Shown here: piece by piece, positions 16,361 to 26,500 of the stretch
Layout of the letters: each line of letters opens with the position of its first letter
Numbering within the stretch: the stretch's first letter is position 1
NCBI GenBank assembly: GCA_016195025.1
Contig: JACQAL010000062.1
Location: 1-43,960 of the forward strand
Length of the DNA: 43,960 bases
Source: Bacteroidota bacterium
GTDB taxonomy: Bacteria; Bacteroidota; Bacteroidia; Palsa-948
Reading direction: 5' to 3'
Program-made: the position numbers and the translations under genes
The notes under the pieces: generated by a model
Told to the model about the DNA's origin: nothing
What the model saw: the letters and a program-made list of their open reading frames with translations, nothing else
Database searches by the model: none

Positions 16361-17266
16361 ATGTCTATCAAAGTACAAAACATCACCAAGATTTACGGAA
16401 AGCAAAAAGCATTGAACGATGTTTCGTTTGAAGTGAACGCAGGAGAAGTGGTTGGTTTCCTCGGACCGAATGGCGCTGGAAAATCCACCATGATGAAAAT
16501 TCTCACCTGCTTTCTTCCGCAAACATCGGGAACTGCAAGCGTGTGCGGGTTTGATGTGAGCGAGCAATCACTCGAAGTAAGAAAAAATGTCGGCTACCTT
16601 CCAGAAAGCAATCCGCTCTACTATGAAATGTATGTGAAAGAATATCTTTCTTTCGTTGCGGAACTTCACGAACTAAAAAATATTGCTGAAAGAGTAAAAG
16701 AAATTATTTCTGTTACAGGATTGGAAATTGAGCAGAGAAAAAAAATTGGCGCGCTGTCGAAAGGATATAAACAGCGCGTAGGACTTGCTCAAGCATTAAT
16801 TCACAACCCGAAAGTTTTAATTCTTGACGAACCTACCTCAGGACTTGACCCGATTCAACTGGTGGAAATAAGAAACGTGATAAAAGAAATAGGCAAAGAA
16901 AAAACCGTCATGCTTTCCACGCACATCATGCAGGAGGTGGAAGCCATGTGCGGCAGAGTAATTATTATCAGCAAAGGGAATATTGTGGCGGATAAATCCA
17001 CGAAAGAATTAAAACAATCTTCTTCTGATAAAATAATTGTGACTGTTGAGTTTGATAAACCCACTTCGCGTTCAGCGCTCACAAACATTTCAGGCGTTCA
17101 GGATGCAAAAAATATTTCTGGCAACGTGTGGCAGATTATTTCTTCTTCGGAAAAAGATATTCGTGCCGATGTGTTCAATTTCGCTGTGAAAAATAATCTT
17201 GCCGTGCTCACCATTCAAAAGGAAGAACAAAAACTGGAAGACATTTTTAAAGAATTGGCAGGGTAA
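16361..17266 (+). CDS. gldA: Gliding-motility ABC transporter ATP-binding protein GldA
   Basis: This 301-residue ABC ATPase has Walker A GFLGPNGAGKSTMMK, a signature region (GALSKGYKQRVGLAQALIHNP) and Walker B KVLILDEPTSGLDP. The switch histidine is in MLSTHIMQEVE. The extra C-terminal segment of about 80 residues and overall similarity are those of GldA. In gliding Bacteroidota, GldA works with the GldF and GldG membrane subunits. Those partners are not adjacent here. The start MSIKVQNITKIYG (ATG at 16361) is preferred over an upstream start that adds a non-conserved tail. Repeated ATTCG motifs lie in the promoter region. Confidence 0.88.
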   Translation: MSIKVQNITKIYGKQKALNDVSFEVNAGEVVGFLGPNGAGKSTMMKILTCFLPQTSGTASVCGFDVSEQSLEVRKNVGYLPESNPLYYEMYVKEYLSFVAELHELKNIAERVKEIISVTGLEIEQRKKIGALSKGYKQRVGLAQALIHNPKVLILDEPTSGLDPIQLVEIRNVIKEIGKEKTVMLSTHIMQEVEAMCGRVIIISKGNIVADKSTKELKQSSSDKIIVTVEFDKPTSRSALTNISGVQDAKNISGNVWQIISSSEKDIRADVFNFAVKNNLAVLTIQKEEQKLEDIFKELAG

Positions 17267-17398
17267 ATTTCTCGTTTCTCCTATCATAAAATAATTTTAA
17301 CTTCGTCCTCCGTTGTACGAAACACGAATGAATACGAATATCCGAATTGCTGCTCCATTTGTAAATTCGAATATTCGAACCTTTCGCGATTCGCACAA

Positions 17399-17433
17399 CT
17401 TCTAACTTCAAACCTCTAACTTCAAACTTAAAC
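17399..17433. repeat. Heptamer repeat in front of metK (CTTCWAA family)
   Basis: The units CTTCTAA, CTTCAAA, CCTCTAA and CTTCAAA fill 28 bp (17399-17426). A degenerate fifth unit follows and ends one base before the metK ATG. The repeat therefore occupies the whole ribosome-binding region. Confidence 0.85.
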
Positions 17434-17434
17434 T

Positions 17435-18718
17435 ATGTCTTACCTCTTCACTTCCGAATCCGTTTCTGAAGGCCACCCCGATAAAGTTGCCGACCAGATT
17501 TCTGACGCGCTCATTGACCATTTTCTCGCCTATGATGCAAATTCAAAAGTTGCCTGCGAAACTTTAGTAACAACCGGGCAGGTTGTTTTGGCGGGCGAAG
17601 TAAAATCGGATGCCTACCTCGATGTGCAGGATATTGCGCGCGATGTAATAAAAAAAATCGGCTATACAAAATCAGAATATATGTTCGAGGCGAACTCATG
17701 CGGAATTTTTTCTGCCATTCACGAGCAAAGCCCCGACATTAACCAAGGCGTGGTGCGCAAGAAAAAAGAAGAACAAGGCGCAGGCGACCAGGGAATGATG
17801 TTCGGTTATGCTTGCCGCGAAACAGATAATTACATGCCGCTTCCGCTCGAACTCGCGCACACTTTGCTTCGTGAACTTGCGATTATCCGCAGAGAAGAAA
17901 AAACAATGACCTATCTCCGCCCCGATGCAAAATCTCAGGTAACGATTGAATACAACGACAAGAACCAGCCCGTGCGCATTGATACAATTGTTATTTCCAC
18001 ACAGCACGATGCGTTTGATTCGAACGATGATAAAATGCTGGCGAAAATTAAAACCGATGTGATTAATATTCTTGTTCCGCGCGTGATGAAAAAACTTCCG
18101 AAGCGTGTGCAGGCGTTGTTCAACAATAAAATAACCTATCACGTAAATCCCACAGGAAAATTTGTGATTGGCGGTCCGCACGGAGATACTGGACTTACCG
18201 GAAGAAAAATTATTGTAGATACATACGGAGGAAAAGGCGCGCATGGCGGTGGAGCTTTCTCAGGAAAAGATCCTTCCAAAGTTGACCGCTCGGCAGCGTA
18301 TGCAACGCGCCACATTGCAAAAAATATGGTGGCTGCAGGAATCTGCGATGAAGTGCTCGTGCAGGTTGCATACGCAATCGGAGTTGCGCAGCCCGTTGGA
18401 CTGAATGTGACTACTTATGGAACTTCCAAAGTGAAAATGAATGACGGAGAAATTGCAAAGCACATTCTGAAAGTTTTTGACATGCGTCCTTACTCTATTG
18501 AACAAAGATTCAATTTGCGCTCGCCCATTTATTTTGAAACTGCTTCTTACGGTCACATGGGAAGAGAAACCGTGGAAGTAACAAAAACTTTTAACGCAGG
18601 AAAGCGCGATGAGAAAAAAGTGAAAGTGAAACTTTTCCCCTGGGAAGAATTAAATTATGTGGATGCGCTGAAGAAAGAATTTTCTTTAGCTGGGAAGAGA
18701 GAGATGGTGTTGGTGTAA
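17435..18718 (+). CDS. metK: S-adenosylmethionine synthetase
   Basis: The 427-residue enzyme makes S-adenosylmethionine from methionine and ATP. The N-terminal ATP-binding motif is [31 protein letters not shown], the P-loop-like [32 protein letters not shown] and [19 protein letters not shown] are all intact. Its length is somewhat above the E. coli enzyme, which is common in this phylum. No SAM riboswitch is recognisable in the 168 bp upstream. That region instead holds repeated ACGAA/TTCG motifs and a heptamer repeat reaching the start codon. The stop lies 2 bp from that of convergent tadA. Confidence 0.97.
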   Translation: MSYLFTSESVSEGHPDKVADQISDALIDHFLAYDANSKVACETLVTTGQVVLAGEVKSDAYLDVQDIARDVIKKIGYTKSEYMFEANSCGIFSAIHEQSPDINQGVVRKKKEEQGAGDQGMMFGYACRETDNYMPLPLELAHTLLRELAIIRREEKTMTYLRPDAKSQVTIEYNDKNQPVRIDTIVISTQHDAFDSNDDKMLAKIKTDVINILVPRVMKKLPKRVQALFNNKITYHVNPTGKFVIGGPHGDTGLTGRKIIVDTYGGKGAHGGGAFSGKDPSKVDRSAAYATRHIAKNMVAAGICDEVLVQVAYAIGVAQPVGLNVTTYGTSKVKMNDGEIAKHILKVFDMRPYSIEQRFNLRSPIYFETASYGHMGRETVEVTKTFNAGKRDEKKVKVKLFPWEELNYVDALKKEFSLAGKREMVLV

Positions 18719-18720
18719 AA

Positions 18721-19167
18721 TTATTTTTCGCTGCGTTTCTTCTTAAAAAATTCTTTCATCAACTCCCCGCATTCCTCCGCAAGAATCCCCGATATGATTT
18801 TTGTTTTCGGATGAATTAATTTATTCGAGAACATGGAATAGCCGCGTTTTTCATCCTTTGCACCGTAAACAATTTTTCCAATCTGTGTCCAGAAACTTGC
18901 TCCCGCGCACATGGGACAGGGTTCAATGGTGACATAAAGCGTGCATTCATTTAAATATTTCCCTCCGAGAAAAGAAGACGCCATCGTGAACGCCTGCATT
19001 TCTGCGTGAGCAGTGGAATCGGTTAATTTTTCAGAAAGATTGTGTGAGCGCGCAATTATTTTTCCATCGCAAACAATCACTGCGCCCACAGGAACTTCAT
19101 CCAGTTCAAATGCCTTGCGCGCTTCTTTCAGCGCTTCACGCATAAAATGTTCATCATCCTTACTCAT
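18721..19167 (-). CDS. tadA: tRNA-specific adenosine deaminase / nucleoside deaminase
   Basis: The 148-residue protein has the cytidine-deaminase-like zinc site. TAHAEMQAF supplies the histidine and the proton-shuttling glutamate. EPCPMCAGAS supplies the two zinc cysteines. Size and spacing fit TadA, which converts A34 to inosine in tRNA-Arg. A guanine-deaminase-like relative cannot be completely ruled out. It is divergent from the ElaA-like gene, with a dispersed GTCAT repeat in the shared upstream region. Confidence 0.88.
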   Translation of the reverse strand: MSKDDEHFMREALKEARKAFELDEVPVGAVIVCDGKIIARSHNLSEKLTDSTAHAEMQAFTMASSFLGGKYLNECTLYVTIEPCPMCAGASFWTQIGKIVYGAKDEKRGYSMFSNKLIHPKTKIISGILAEECGELMKEFFKKKRSEK

Positions 19168-19188
19168 CTGAATACGAAAATACGAATT

Positions 19189-19214
19189 GTCATTCTGAGC
19201 GAAGCGAAGAATCT
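19189..19214. repeat. Dispersed GTCAT...GAATCT repeat, copy 2
   Basis: This 26-bp stretch begins GTCATTCTGAGCGAAGCG and ends AGAATCT. It is a half copy of the same dispersed element found at 12223-12249 and 30865-30935. It lies in the divergent promoter region between tadA and the ElaA-like gene, ending 14 bp before the latter's ATG. Confidence 0.65.
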
Positions 19215-19228
19215 ATATTTTTGGAACG

Positions 19229-19681
19229 ATGGAAAAAATAACATGGCATTGCAAACACTTTAAGGATTTATCAAATGAAGAACTCTACAAAATTTTTCAT
19301 TTGCGTTTATCTGTTTTTGTAGTTGAGCAAAACTGTCCTTACCAGGATGCGGACGGAAAAGATTTGAAATGTTTTCATTTATGGGGAGAGCAAAATGGGA
19401 AAATGATTGCGTATGCGAGAATTGTTCCAGCGAATGTTTCCTATAAAGAGCCATCGATTGGCAGAGTGGTTACATCCACTGAAGCAAGAAAAACCGGGGC
19501 GGGAAAAATTCTGATGGAAAAATCAATGGAGTTCATCAAAAAAGAATTCGGCAATGTTCCTGTACGAATTGGCGCGCAAAAATATTTGCAAAAGTTTTAT
19601 GAAAGTTTTGGTTTTATGCGCGAAGGCAATGAATACGATGAAGATGGAATTCCGCATATCATAATGCTATATGCTCCCTGA
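19229..19681 (+). CDS. ElaA-like GNAT acetyltransferase
   Basis: This 150-residue GNAT protein matches the ElaA subfamily. Characteristic blocks are ELYKIFHLRLSVFVVEQNCPY with DADGKDLKCFHLWG, ARIVPANVSYKEPSIGRVV, and the acetyl-CoA-binding segment ARKTGAGKILMEK. The natural substrate of ElaA proteins is not established. A TATTTTTG element at 19216-19223 resembles a -7 box but leaves almost no leader, so either it is not the promoter or the mRNA is leaderless. Confidence 0.88.
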   Translation: MEKITWHCKHFKDLSNEELYKIFHLRLSVFVVEQNCPYQDADGKDLKCFHLWGEQNGKMIAYARIVPANVSYKEPSIGRVVTSTEARKTGAGKILMEKSMEFIKKEFGNVPVRIGAQKYLQKFYESFGFMREGNEYDEDGIPHIIMLYAP

Positions 19682-19789
19682 TTGTACCGAAGTACGAATC
19701 TATACGAACTTACGAACTACGAATTGTAAATTCATTTACCTTCGCTCTCACTTTTGAATTTTGATTTTTAAACTTTTGACTTAGAAATT

Positions 19790-21574
19790 ATGCTTCGCAC
19801 AAACACCTGCGGTGAACTCACAATAAAAAATGTCGGCACAAGTGTTACGCTTTGCGGATGGCTCGCTCGTTCGCGCGATTTAGGCGGAATGACTTTTATT
19901 GATTTGCGCGATCGTTATGGAATCACACAATTGGTTTTCAATATGGAAACTAATAAAGATTTATGCGAGCAGGCGAGAAAACTCGGACGTGAATTTGTTT
20001 TGCGCGCAACAGGAAAAGTTTCAGAGCGTTCAAATAAAAATCTGAAAATTCCTACTGGGGAAATTGAAATCATCGTAGATAAATTAGAAGTGCTGAACGA
20101 ATCCAAAACTCCTCCTTTCACGATTGAAGATGATTCTGACGGTGGCGATGAACTCAGATTAAAATACCGCTATCTCGATTTAAGAAGAACTCCGGTAAGA
20201 AATAATTTATTGCAGCGCCATAAAGTTGCGCAGGCAGTGCGAGAATATTTTGATGCGAACGGTTTTGCCGATGTGGAAACTCCTTTCCTTATTAAATCTA
20301 CTCCAGAAGGAGCGCGCGATTTTGTTGTGCCATCACGAATGAATCAGGGGGAGTTTTACGCGCTTCCGCAGTCACCGCAAACTTTCAAGCAGTTGCTGAT
20401 GGTTTCCGGTTTCGATAGGTATTACCAGATTGTGCGATGTTTCCGCGATGAAGATTTACGTGCGGACAGACAACCGGAGTTCACACAGATAGATTGTGAA
20501 ATGAGTTTCGTGGAGCAGGAAGATGTGCTGAATATGTTTGAAGGAATGGTGAAGCACGTTTTCAAAAAAGTGCGCGGGCTGGATTTGCCAAAATTTCCGA
20601 GGATGAAATATGATGAAGCCATGATGTATTACGGAAATGATAAACCTGATTTGCGCTTCGGAATGAAATTTACCTATGTAAAAATTTCTCCCAATGCCTG
20701 TGCGCTGTTGGAACACGATGAAAAAAATTCCGGCTTCAAAGTTTTTGATGAATCGGAAATTGTTGTTGGCATTTGCGCAAAAGGTTGCGCGGAATATTCG
20801 CGCAAGCAACTGGATGAACTTACTGAATTTGTAAAGCGTCCGCAGCTTGGAGCAGGAGGATTGGCGTATATAAAAGTAAATGCTGACGGAGCGGTTAAAT
20901 CTTCCTTTGATAAATTTTACTCTGCAGAAAGATTGAAGGGAATTTCCGAATCATTCGAAGCAAAGCCGGGAGATCTGATTTTAATTCTTGCCGGAGAAAA
21001 AAATAAAACACGCAAAGCATTGTCGGAACTTCGCCTGGAAATGGGAAACAAACTTGGGCTTCGCGATAAAAATAAATTTGAATGTTTGTGGGTAATTGAT
21101 TTTCCATTGCTGGAATGGAACGAAGAAGAACAGCGCTGGTTTGCGATGCATCATCCGTTCACTTCGCCAAAGAAAGAAGATATTGACTGGATGTTCAACG
21201 GCTATACGAAAAAAGATTCTCATTCTCCCAAGGCAAATGCATACGATATTGTGATTAACGGTGTGGAAGTTGGGGGTGGCTCTATCCGCATTCACAATCG
21301 TGAACTTCAGCAGCAAATGTTCAAAGTGCTTGGCTTAACCAAAGAAGAAACGGAAAGAAAATTTTCTTTCATCCTGAACGCATTTGAATACGGTGCTCCT
21401 CCGCATGGAGGAATTGCTTTTGGTTTTGACCGCCTTTGCTCTATGGTCATCAACAACGAAGATTATATCCGCGATTACATTGCCTTCCCTAAAAATAATT
21501 CCGGACGAGATATCATGCTGGATTCTCCATCTGACATTGACGGGAAGTTGAAAAAAGAACTGGGATTAAAATAA
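19790..21574 (+). CDS. aspS: Aspartyl-tRNA synthetase (bacterial type)
   Basis: The 594-residue class IIb synthetase opens with an anticodon-binding OB-fold domain (residues 1-110, [25 protein letters not shown]). Class II motif 2 is at [18 protein letters not shown]. The bacterial GAD-type insertion domain covers about residues 300-420. Motif 3 is [13 protein letters not shown] near the C-terminus. Length and insertion identify the bacterial form. Whether it is discriminating or also charges tRNA-Asn cannot be read reliably here. The upstream region has repeated ACGAA motifs, a degenerate heptamer-like stretch (19751-19785) and a weak -7 candidate, TACCTTCG, at 19737-19744. Confidence 0.96.
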   Translation: MLRTNTCGELTIKNVGTSVTLCGWLARSRDLGGMTFIDLRDRYGITQLVFNMETNKDLCEQARKLGREFVLRATGKVSERSNKNLKIPTGEIEIIVDKLEVLNESKTPPFTIEDDSDGGDELRLKYRYLDLRRTPVRNNLLQRHKVAQAVREYFDANGFADVETPFLIKSTPEGARDFVVPSRMNQGEFYALPQSPQTFKQLLMVSGFDRYYQIVRCFRDEDLRADRQPEFTQIDCEMSFVEQEDVLNMFEGMVKHVFKKVRGLDLPKFPRMKYDEAMMYYGNDKPDLRFGMKFTYVKISPNACALLEHDEKNSGFKVFDESEIVVGICAKGCAEYSRKQLDELTEFVKRPQLGAGGLAYIKVNADGAVKSSFDKFYSAERLKGISESFEAKPGDLILILAGEKNKTRKALSELRLEMGNKLGLRDKNKFECLWVIDFPLLEWNEEEQRWFAMHHPFTSPKKEDIDWMFNGYTKKDSHSPKANAYDIVINGVEVGGGSIRIHNRELQQQMFKVLGLTKEETERKFSFILNAFEYGAPPHGGIAFGFDRLCSMVINNEDYIRDYIAFPKNNSGRDIMLDSPSDIDGKLKKELGLK

Positions 21575-21673
21575 TTCACAATTATTTCCGTTACGTTCGC
21601 AAAAAAGAATGTACTGAGAAAGATTCTTCATAAATTCTTGTTACCTTCACCTAACAAAAAATTAAATTGAAAT

Positions 21674-23518
21674 ATGTGTGGCATTGTAGGATACATCGGA
21701 AGCAAAGAAGCATATCCCATTCTCATTAAAGGATTGCACCGTCTTGAATATCGCGGCTACGACAGCGCGGGAGTTGCCATTCTCAATAAGGAATTGCACG
21801 TTTATAAATGCAAAGGGAAAGTTGCTGACCTTGAAAAACACATAGACAAAAAAGACACGCACGGAACCATCGGTATCGGGCATACACGCTGGGCAACGCA
21901 CGGAGCGCCAAACGATATTAACGCGCACCCGCATTATTCACAGACAAAAAAATTAGTCATCATTCATAACGGAATCATTGAAAACTACGCACCGCTGAAA
22001 AAGGAATTACAGAAGCGCGGGCATAAATTCCAGAGCGATACTGATACAGAAGTTTTAATTCATCTCATCGAAGATATTTACGTGAACGAAAGCGTTGACC
22101 TGGCAGAAGCGGTTCGGCAAGCTTTGAACGAAGTGATTGGCGCGTATGCAATCGTTGTGCTTTCAAAAGATAATCCCGATGAACTCATCTGCGCAAAAAA
22201 ATCCAGCCCGCTTGTAATTGGCATCGGCAAGAATGAATTTTTCATTGCATCGGATGCAACTCCCATTGTTGAGTACACAAAAAATGTTGTGTACCTCGAA
22301 GATGAAGAGATTGCTGTTGTCCCGCGAAAAGGAAAATTGGAAATCAAAACCATTCGCAATAAAAAGAAAACTCCTTACATACATGAACTCGAACTTCATC
22401 TCGAAGCGCTGGAAAAAGGCGGCTATCCGCATTTCATGCTCAAGGAAATTTATGAGCAGCCGCGCTCGGTTCGCGACAGCATGCGCGGACGATTGGTGAC
22501 GAAAGAAGGAAAAGTAAAAGTGAACCTTGGCGGAATAAAAGATTACGAACAAAAAATGATTAACGCCAAGCGGATTATTTTTGTCGCCTGCGGAACTTCC
22601 TGGCATGCCGGACTTGTCGGAGAATATTTATTTGAAGACCTCGCGCGCATTCCCGTGGAAGTGGAATACGCTTCCGAATTCCGCTATAGAAATCCAATCA
22701 TTGGCGAAGACGATGTGGTGATTGCAATTTCACAATCGGGCGAAACTGCCGACACGCTTGCCGCCATCGAACTCGCGAAATCAAAAGGCGCAACCATTAT
22801 CGGAATTTGTAATGTAGTCGGCTCAACAATTCCGCGCACCACGCACGCGGGTTCTTACACGCACGCAGGACCGGAAATCGGAGTGGCATCTACCAAAGCA
22901 TTCACTGCGCAAATCACTCTTCTTACTTTAATGGCGCTTCGCATTGCGAAAAAGAAAGGCAGCATTTCCGAATCAAGATATTTTGAATTAATAAATGAAC
23001 TGGATGAAATTCCTGCGAAGATTGAAAAAATGCTGAAGAAAAATGATGAAGTAAAAAAACTTGCAAAGGTTTTCAAAGACGTTCACAACTTTCTTTATCT
23101 CGGAAGAGGATATACTTTTCCCGTTGCGCTGGAAGGCGCGCTCAAGCTGAAAGAAATTTCTTACATACACGCGGAGGGTTATCCTGCTGCTGAAATGAAG
23201 CACGGACCCATTGCACTTATAGATGATGACATGCCGGTGGTGGTGATTGCAACCAAAGGCGCATGGTATGAAAAAGTGATGAGCAACATACAGGAAGTGA
23301 AAGCGCGCAAAGGAAAAATAATTGCCATCGTTACCGAGCGCGATAAAGTTGTGAAGCAGCACGCAGATTATGTAATTGAAATTCCGGAGACCGATGAAAT
23401 TCTTGTCCCGCTGATTTCAGTAATTCCCCTGCAGCTTCTCGCTTATCATATTGCGGTAATGCGCGGCTGCAATGTTGACCAGCCCAGAAATTTAGCAAAG
23501 AGCGTTACAGTAGAGTAA
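21674..23518 (+). CDS. glmS: Glutamine-fructose-6-phosphate aminotransferase (isomerizing)
   Basis: The 614-residue enzyme makes glucosamine-6-phosphate, the entry to peptidoglycan and LPS amino sugars. The N-terminal glutaminase (Ntn) domain starts MCGIVGYIGSKEA; Cys2 is the nucleophile after Met removal. Two SIS isomerase domains follow (about residues 290-425 and 460-605). They carry VACGTSWHAG and AISQSGETADTLAA, and the protein ends with the conserved NLAKSVTVE. No glmS ribozyme is seen in the 99-bp leader, as expected for this phylum. TACCTTCA at 21642-21649 is a possible -7 element. Confidence 0.97.
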   Translation: MCGIVGYIGSKEAYPILIKGLHRLEYRGYDSAGVAILNKELHVYKCKGKVADLEKHIDKKDTHGTIGIGHTRWATHGAPNDINAHPHYSQTKKLVIIHNGIIENYAPLKKELQKRGHKFQSDTDTEVLIHLIEDIYVNESVDLAEAVRQALNEVIGAYAIVVLSKDNPDELICAKKSSPLVIGIGKNEFFIASDATPIVEYTKNVVYLEDEEIAVVPRKGKLEIKTIRNKKKTPYIHELELHLEALEKGGYPHFMLKEIYEQPRSVRDSMRGRLVTKEGKVKVNLGGIKDYEQKMINAKRIIFVACGTSWHAGLVGEYLFEDLARIPVEVEYASEFRYRNPIIGEDDVVIAISQSGETADTLAAIELAKSKGATIIGICNVVGSTIPRTTHAGSYTHAGPEIGVASTKAFTAQITLLTLMALRIAKKKGSISESRYFELINELDEIPAKIEKMLKKNDEVKKLAKVFKDVHNFLYLGRGYTFPVALEGALKLKEISYIHAEGYPAAEMKHGPIALIDDDMPVVVIATKGAWYEKVMSNIQEVKARKGKIIAIVTERDKVVKQHADYVIEIPETDEILVPLISVIPLQLLAYHIAVMRGCNVDQPRNLAKSVTVE

Positions 23519-23563
23519 GATTATTCTGGAAGTTTGTTATCTTAGCAGTATAATCCTATTCTA

Positions 23564-26500
23564 TTGAAAACAAAATTACTTTCTCTTTTTATTTTTTACT
23601 ATGTAGGTGCGGGTGCACAAACAAATGTTCCCGGAGGAAATGTATATGGAGCTTGGACGCTTGCTGGCTCTCCGTATAATGTGAGCGGACACATTACTGT
23701 TCCAAAAGACTCTACTCTTACAATACAACCCGGAGTGAATATTGTTTTTCAAGGGCATTATAAATTTAATGTGCGAGGCAGGGTGTTTGCGGCAGGAACA
23801 TCAAGCGATACGGTTGTTTTTACTGCTGCTGATACATCGATTGGATGGTGGGGAATGCGTTATGACAGCATTTTAGTAACCCAAGACTCTTCTCTTTTTG
23901 TTTATTGTAAACTGCAATATGGAAAAGCAAACACCGGAACCGGAAATGATTTGTATGGGGGAGCAATTATGGTAAATAATTTTTCTAAAATCAGAATTGC
24001 AAATTGCATGATTACAAATAATTTCTCTTCCGGAGGAGGCGGGATTTGTTTTAATTCTTCTAATGGCACCATTTCTAACTGTACTGTCAGCAATAATACC
24101 GCCTCGGTTTCTTCCGCCAATTCTAATACTTATTCTTACGGTGGCGGGATTTATTTTAGTTCTTTTTCGGGCACCATCTCTAACTGTACTGTTAGCAACA
24201 ACTCAGTGTTTTCGTCTTCTTCTAATTCTTATGGTTCTTATTCTTATGGTGGAGGAATTTATTTTATAACTTCTTTTTTAGCCACTATCTCTAACTGCAC
24301 CGTTAGCAATAACACCGCCTCTGCTTTTTCTTCTAATTCTCTTTATTCTTCTTCTTATGGTGGTGGGATTTATTTTGATTTAAGTGCCGCATTTCCACCT
24401 CCCACCGGTGGTACTATTACTAACTGCACCATTAGCAACAACACTTGCTCGAATGCTTATTATTCTTATGGCGGAGGAATTTATTTTTCTTCTTGGGCGT
24501 ATTCTAATTTTGCAGGAGGATTTATTACTAACTGTACCATCCAAGACAACTCATCTTCTTCCGGTGGCGGAGGGATTTATTTTGGTTCTTTGCACTCAGG
24601 CCCTGTCATTACTAATTGCATCATTAATAATAACACTTCGCGCTATGGTGCCGGAATTGATTGTAGTTCCTATGGTGGTACTATTACTAATTCCACAATC
24701 AGCAACAATTTTTCTATTTCTTCTTTTTCTTACGGTGGCGGTATTTACGGAGGCATGGATACCATTGCTGACTGTATTATCAGCAATAATTCTTCTTCTT
24801 ACGGTGGCGGAGTTTATTCTTCTTCTGGTGCCATCACAAATTGTGCTATTATTAATAATACCGCATTCAGTTCAAGTGAAGGAGGCGGAGGAATTTATTT
24901 TTTAGGTAGTCCTACAGTTACTAATTGTACCATTGCAAATAATGATGCAACTGGAACAAGCGGAGGAGGTGGAGGATTATTTTTCAAGAATAATTCTGAC
25001 CCGGATTTTATTAATTGTATTCTATATGGTAACACCGCCTCCAGCGGCAATGGAGCAAATATTTATTTATATGATAGTTTGAGCAATCCATCTTTTTCTT
25101 ATTGTGATATTCAGGGAAGCAGCGCGGCTATTTATAATAACTCGGGAACTTATTCGGGTTCTTATACTAACAACATAGATTCTGTTCCTCTTTTTGTTGC
25201 TCCTTCAGCGGGTGCTGGCACAGGTTTCAACGGGCTTATTGCAAACTGGCATCTTCAAACTACTTCTCCCTGTATTGATATGGGAGATCCGAACAACACA
25301 ATCGGTTTTTATCCTGCCAGTGATTTAGGAGGAAATCCACGCGTAGTAGTTTGCAGGATAGATATGGGTGCGTATGAAGATCAAAACGGGCTGCCGTTTT
25401 TAGTTTCACTCTCTATTCAGCAAAATATTTATTGCGTTGGTAATGGCAACGGTGCAGCAACTGTCACAGTAAGTAACGGCACACCTCCTTATACATATAG
25501 TTGGAGCAGCGGAGAAACTACTTCTGCAGTTACAGGCCTTTCAGCTGGAACGTATACAGTTATTGTAACGGATGCAGGTAACTGTTCAAAGACGGGTATC
25601 GTTACCATTACACAACCCAATCTTATTATAAGCATGACATCTGTCCAAACAGCATGTAACGCAAATACAGGAACTGCTTCTGCTTCTCCTTCGGGTGGAA
25701 CTTCACCTTATACTTTTATATGGAACAATGGCCAAACAACTTCAGTGACCACAGGGCTTGGCACAGGAAATTATACCGTTACAATTACGGATGCAAACGG
25801 GTGTACAAAAAATGCAATTGCTTATATTACACCAAAGCCCAGCCCCAATGTAACCACTTCTGCCACTCAAACTAATTGCTCGCCTTCGACCGGAACAGCA
25901 GCAGCCACCGCATTGGGTGGCGCCTCTCCTTATACTTATTTATGGAGCGATGGGCAAACTACTTCGGTGGCAACAGCACTTGCTGCCGGCAGTTATACGG
26001 TAGTTGTAACTGACAGCTATGGCTGTACAAAAACAGCAACTGTTTCTGTTACACAAAAATCTAATCCCAACGTAACTACTTCTACCACTCAAACTAATTG
26101 CTCTTCTCCAACAGGAACAGCGACCGCATCTGTATCTGGCGGCACCTTTCCCTATACGTATTTATGGAGCAACAATGCAACTACTCAGCAAGCAAATAAT
26201 TTGGCAGCAGGAAATTATTCGGTAACAGTAACAGATGCGAATGGCTGTACTTCTTCTGACAGTGTTACAATTTCACAATTTCCTTCAGTTCTTACAAATC
26301 AAAATGTTTCCATTTGTAATGGTGATAGCATCTTGGTTGGAGGTAATTATCAAACAACAGCAGGAACATACAATGATACTTTGCAAACGGTGAATGGGTG
26401 TGATAGTGTTATTGTAACAGCACTTACAATAAATTCCTTACCATCCGTTTCCCTTTCCCTCAACCCCGATACAGTTTGTATAAGTTCAGGAGCATACGCC

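Noticed and set aside
17267-17434. SAM riboswitch before metK
   Set aside because: No conserved stem or pseudoknot motif of a SAM aptamer class is apparent; the region is filled by ACGAA and heptamer repeats.
21575-21673. glmS ribozyme before glmS
   Set aside because: The 99-bp gap is too short and lacks the known core; this ribozyme is typical of Bacillota.
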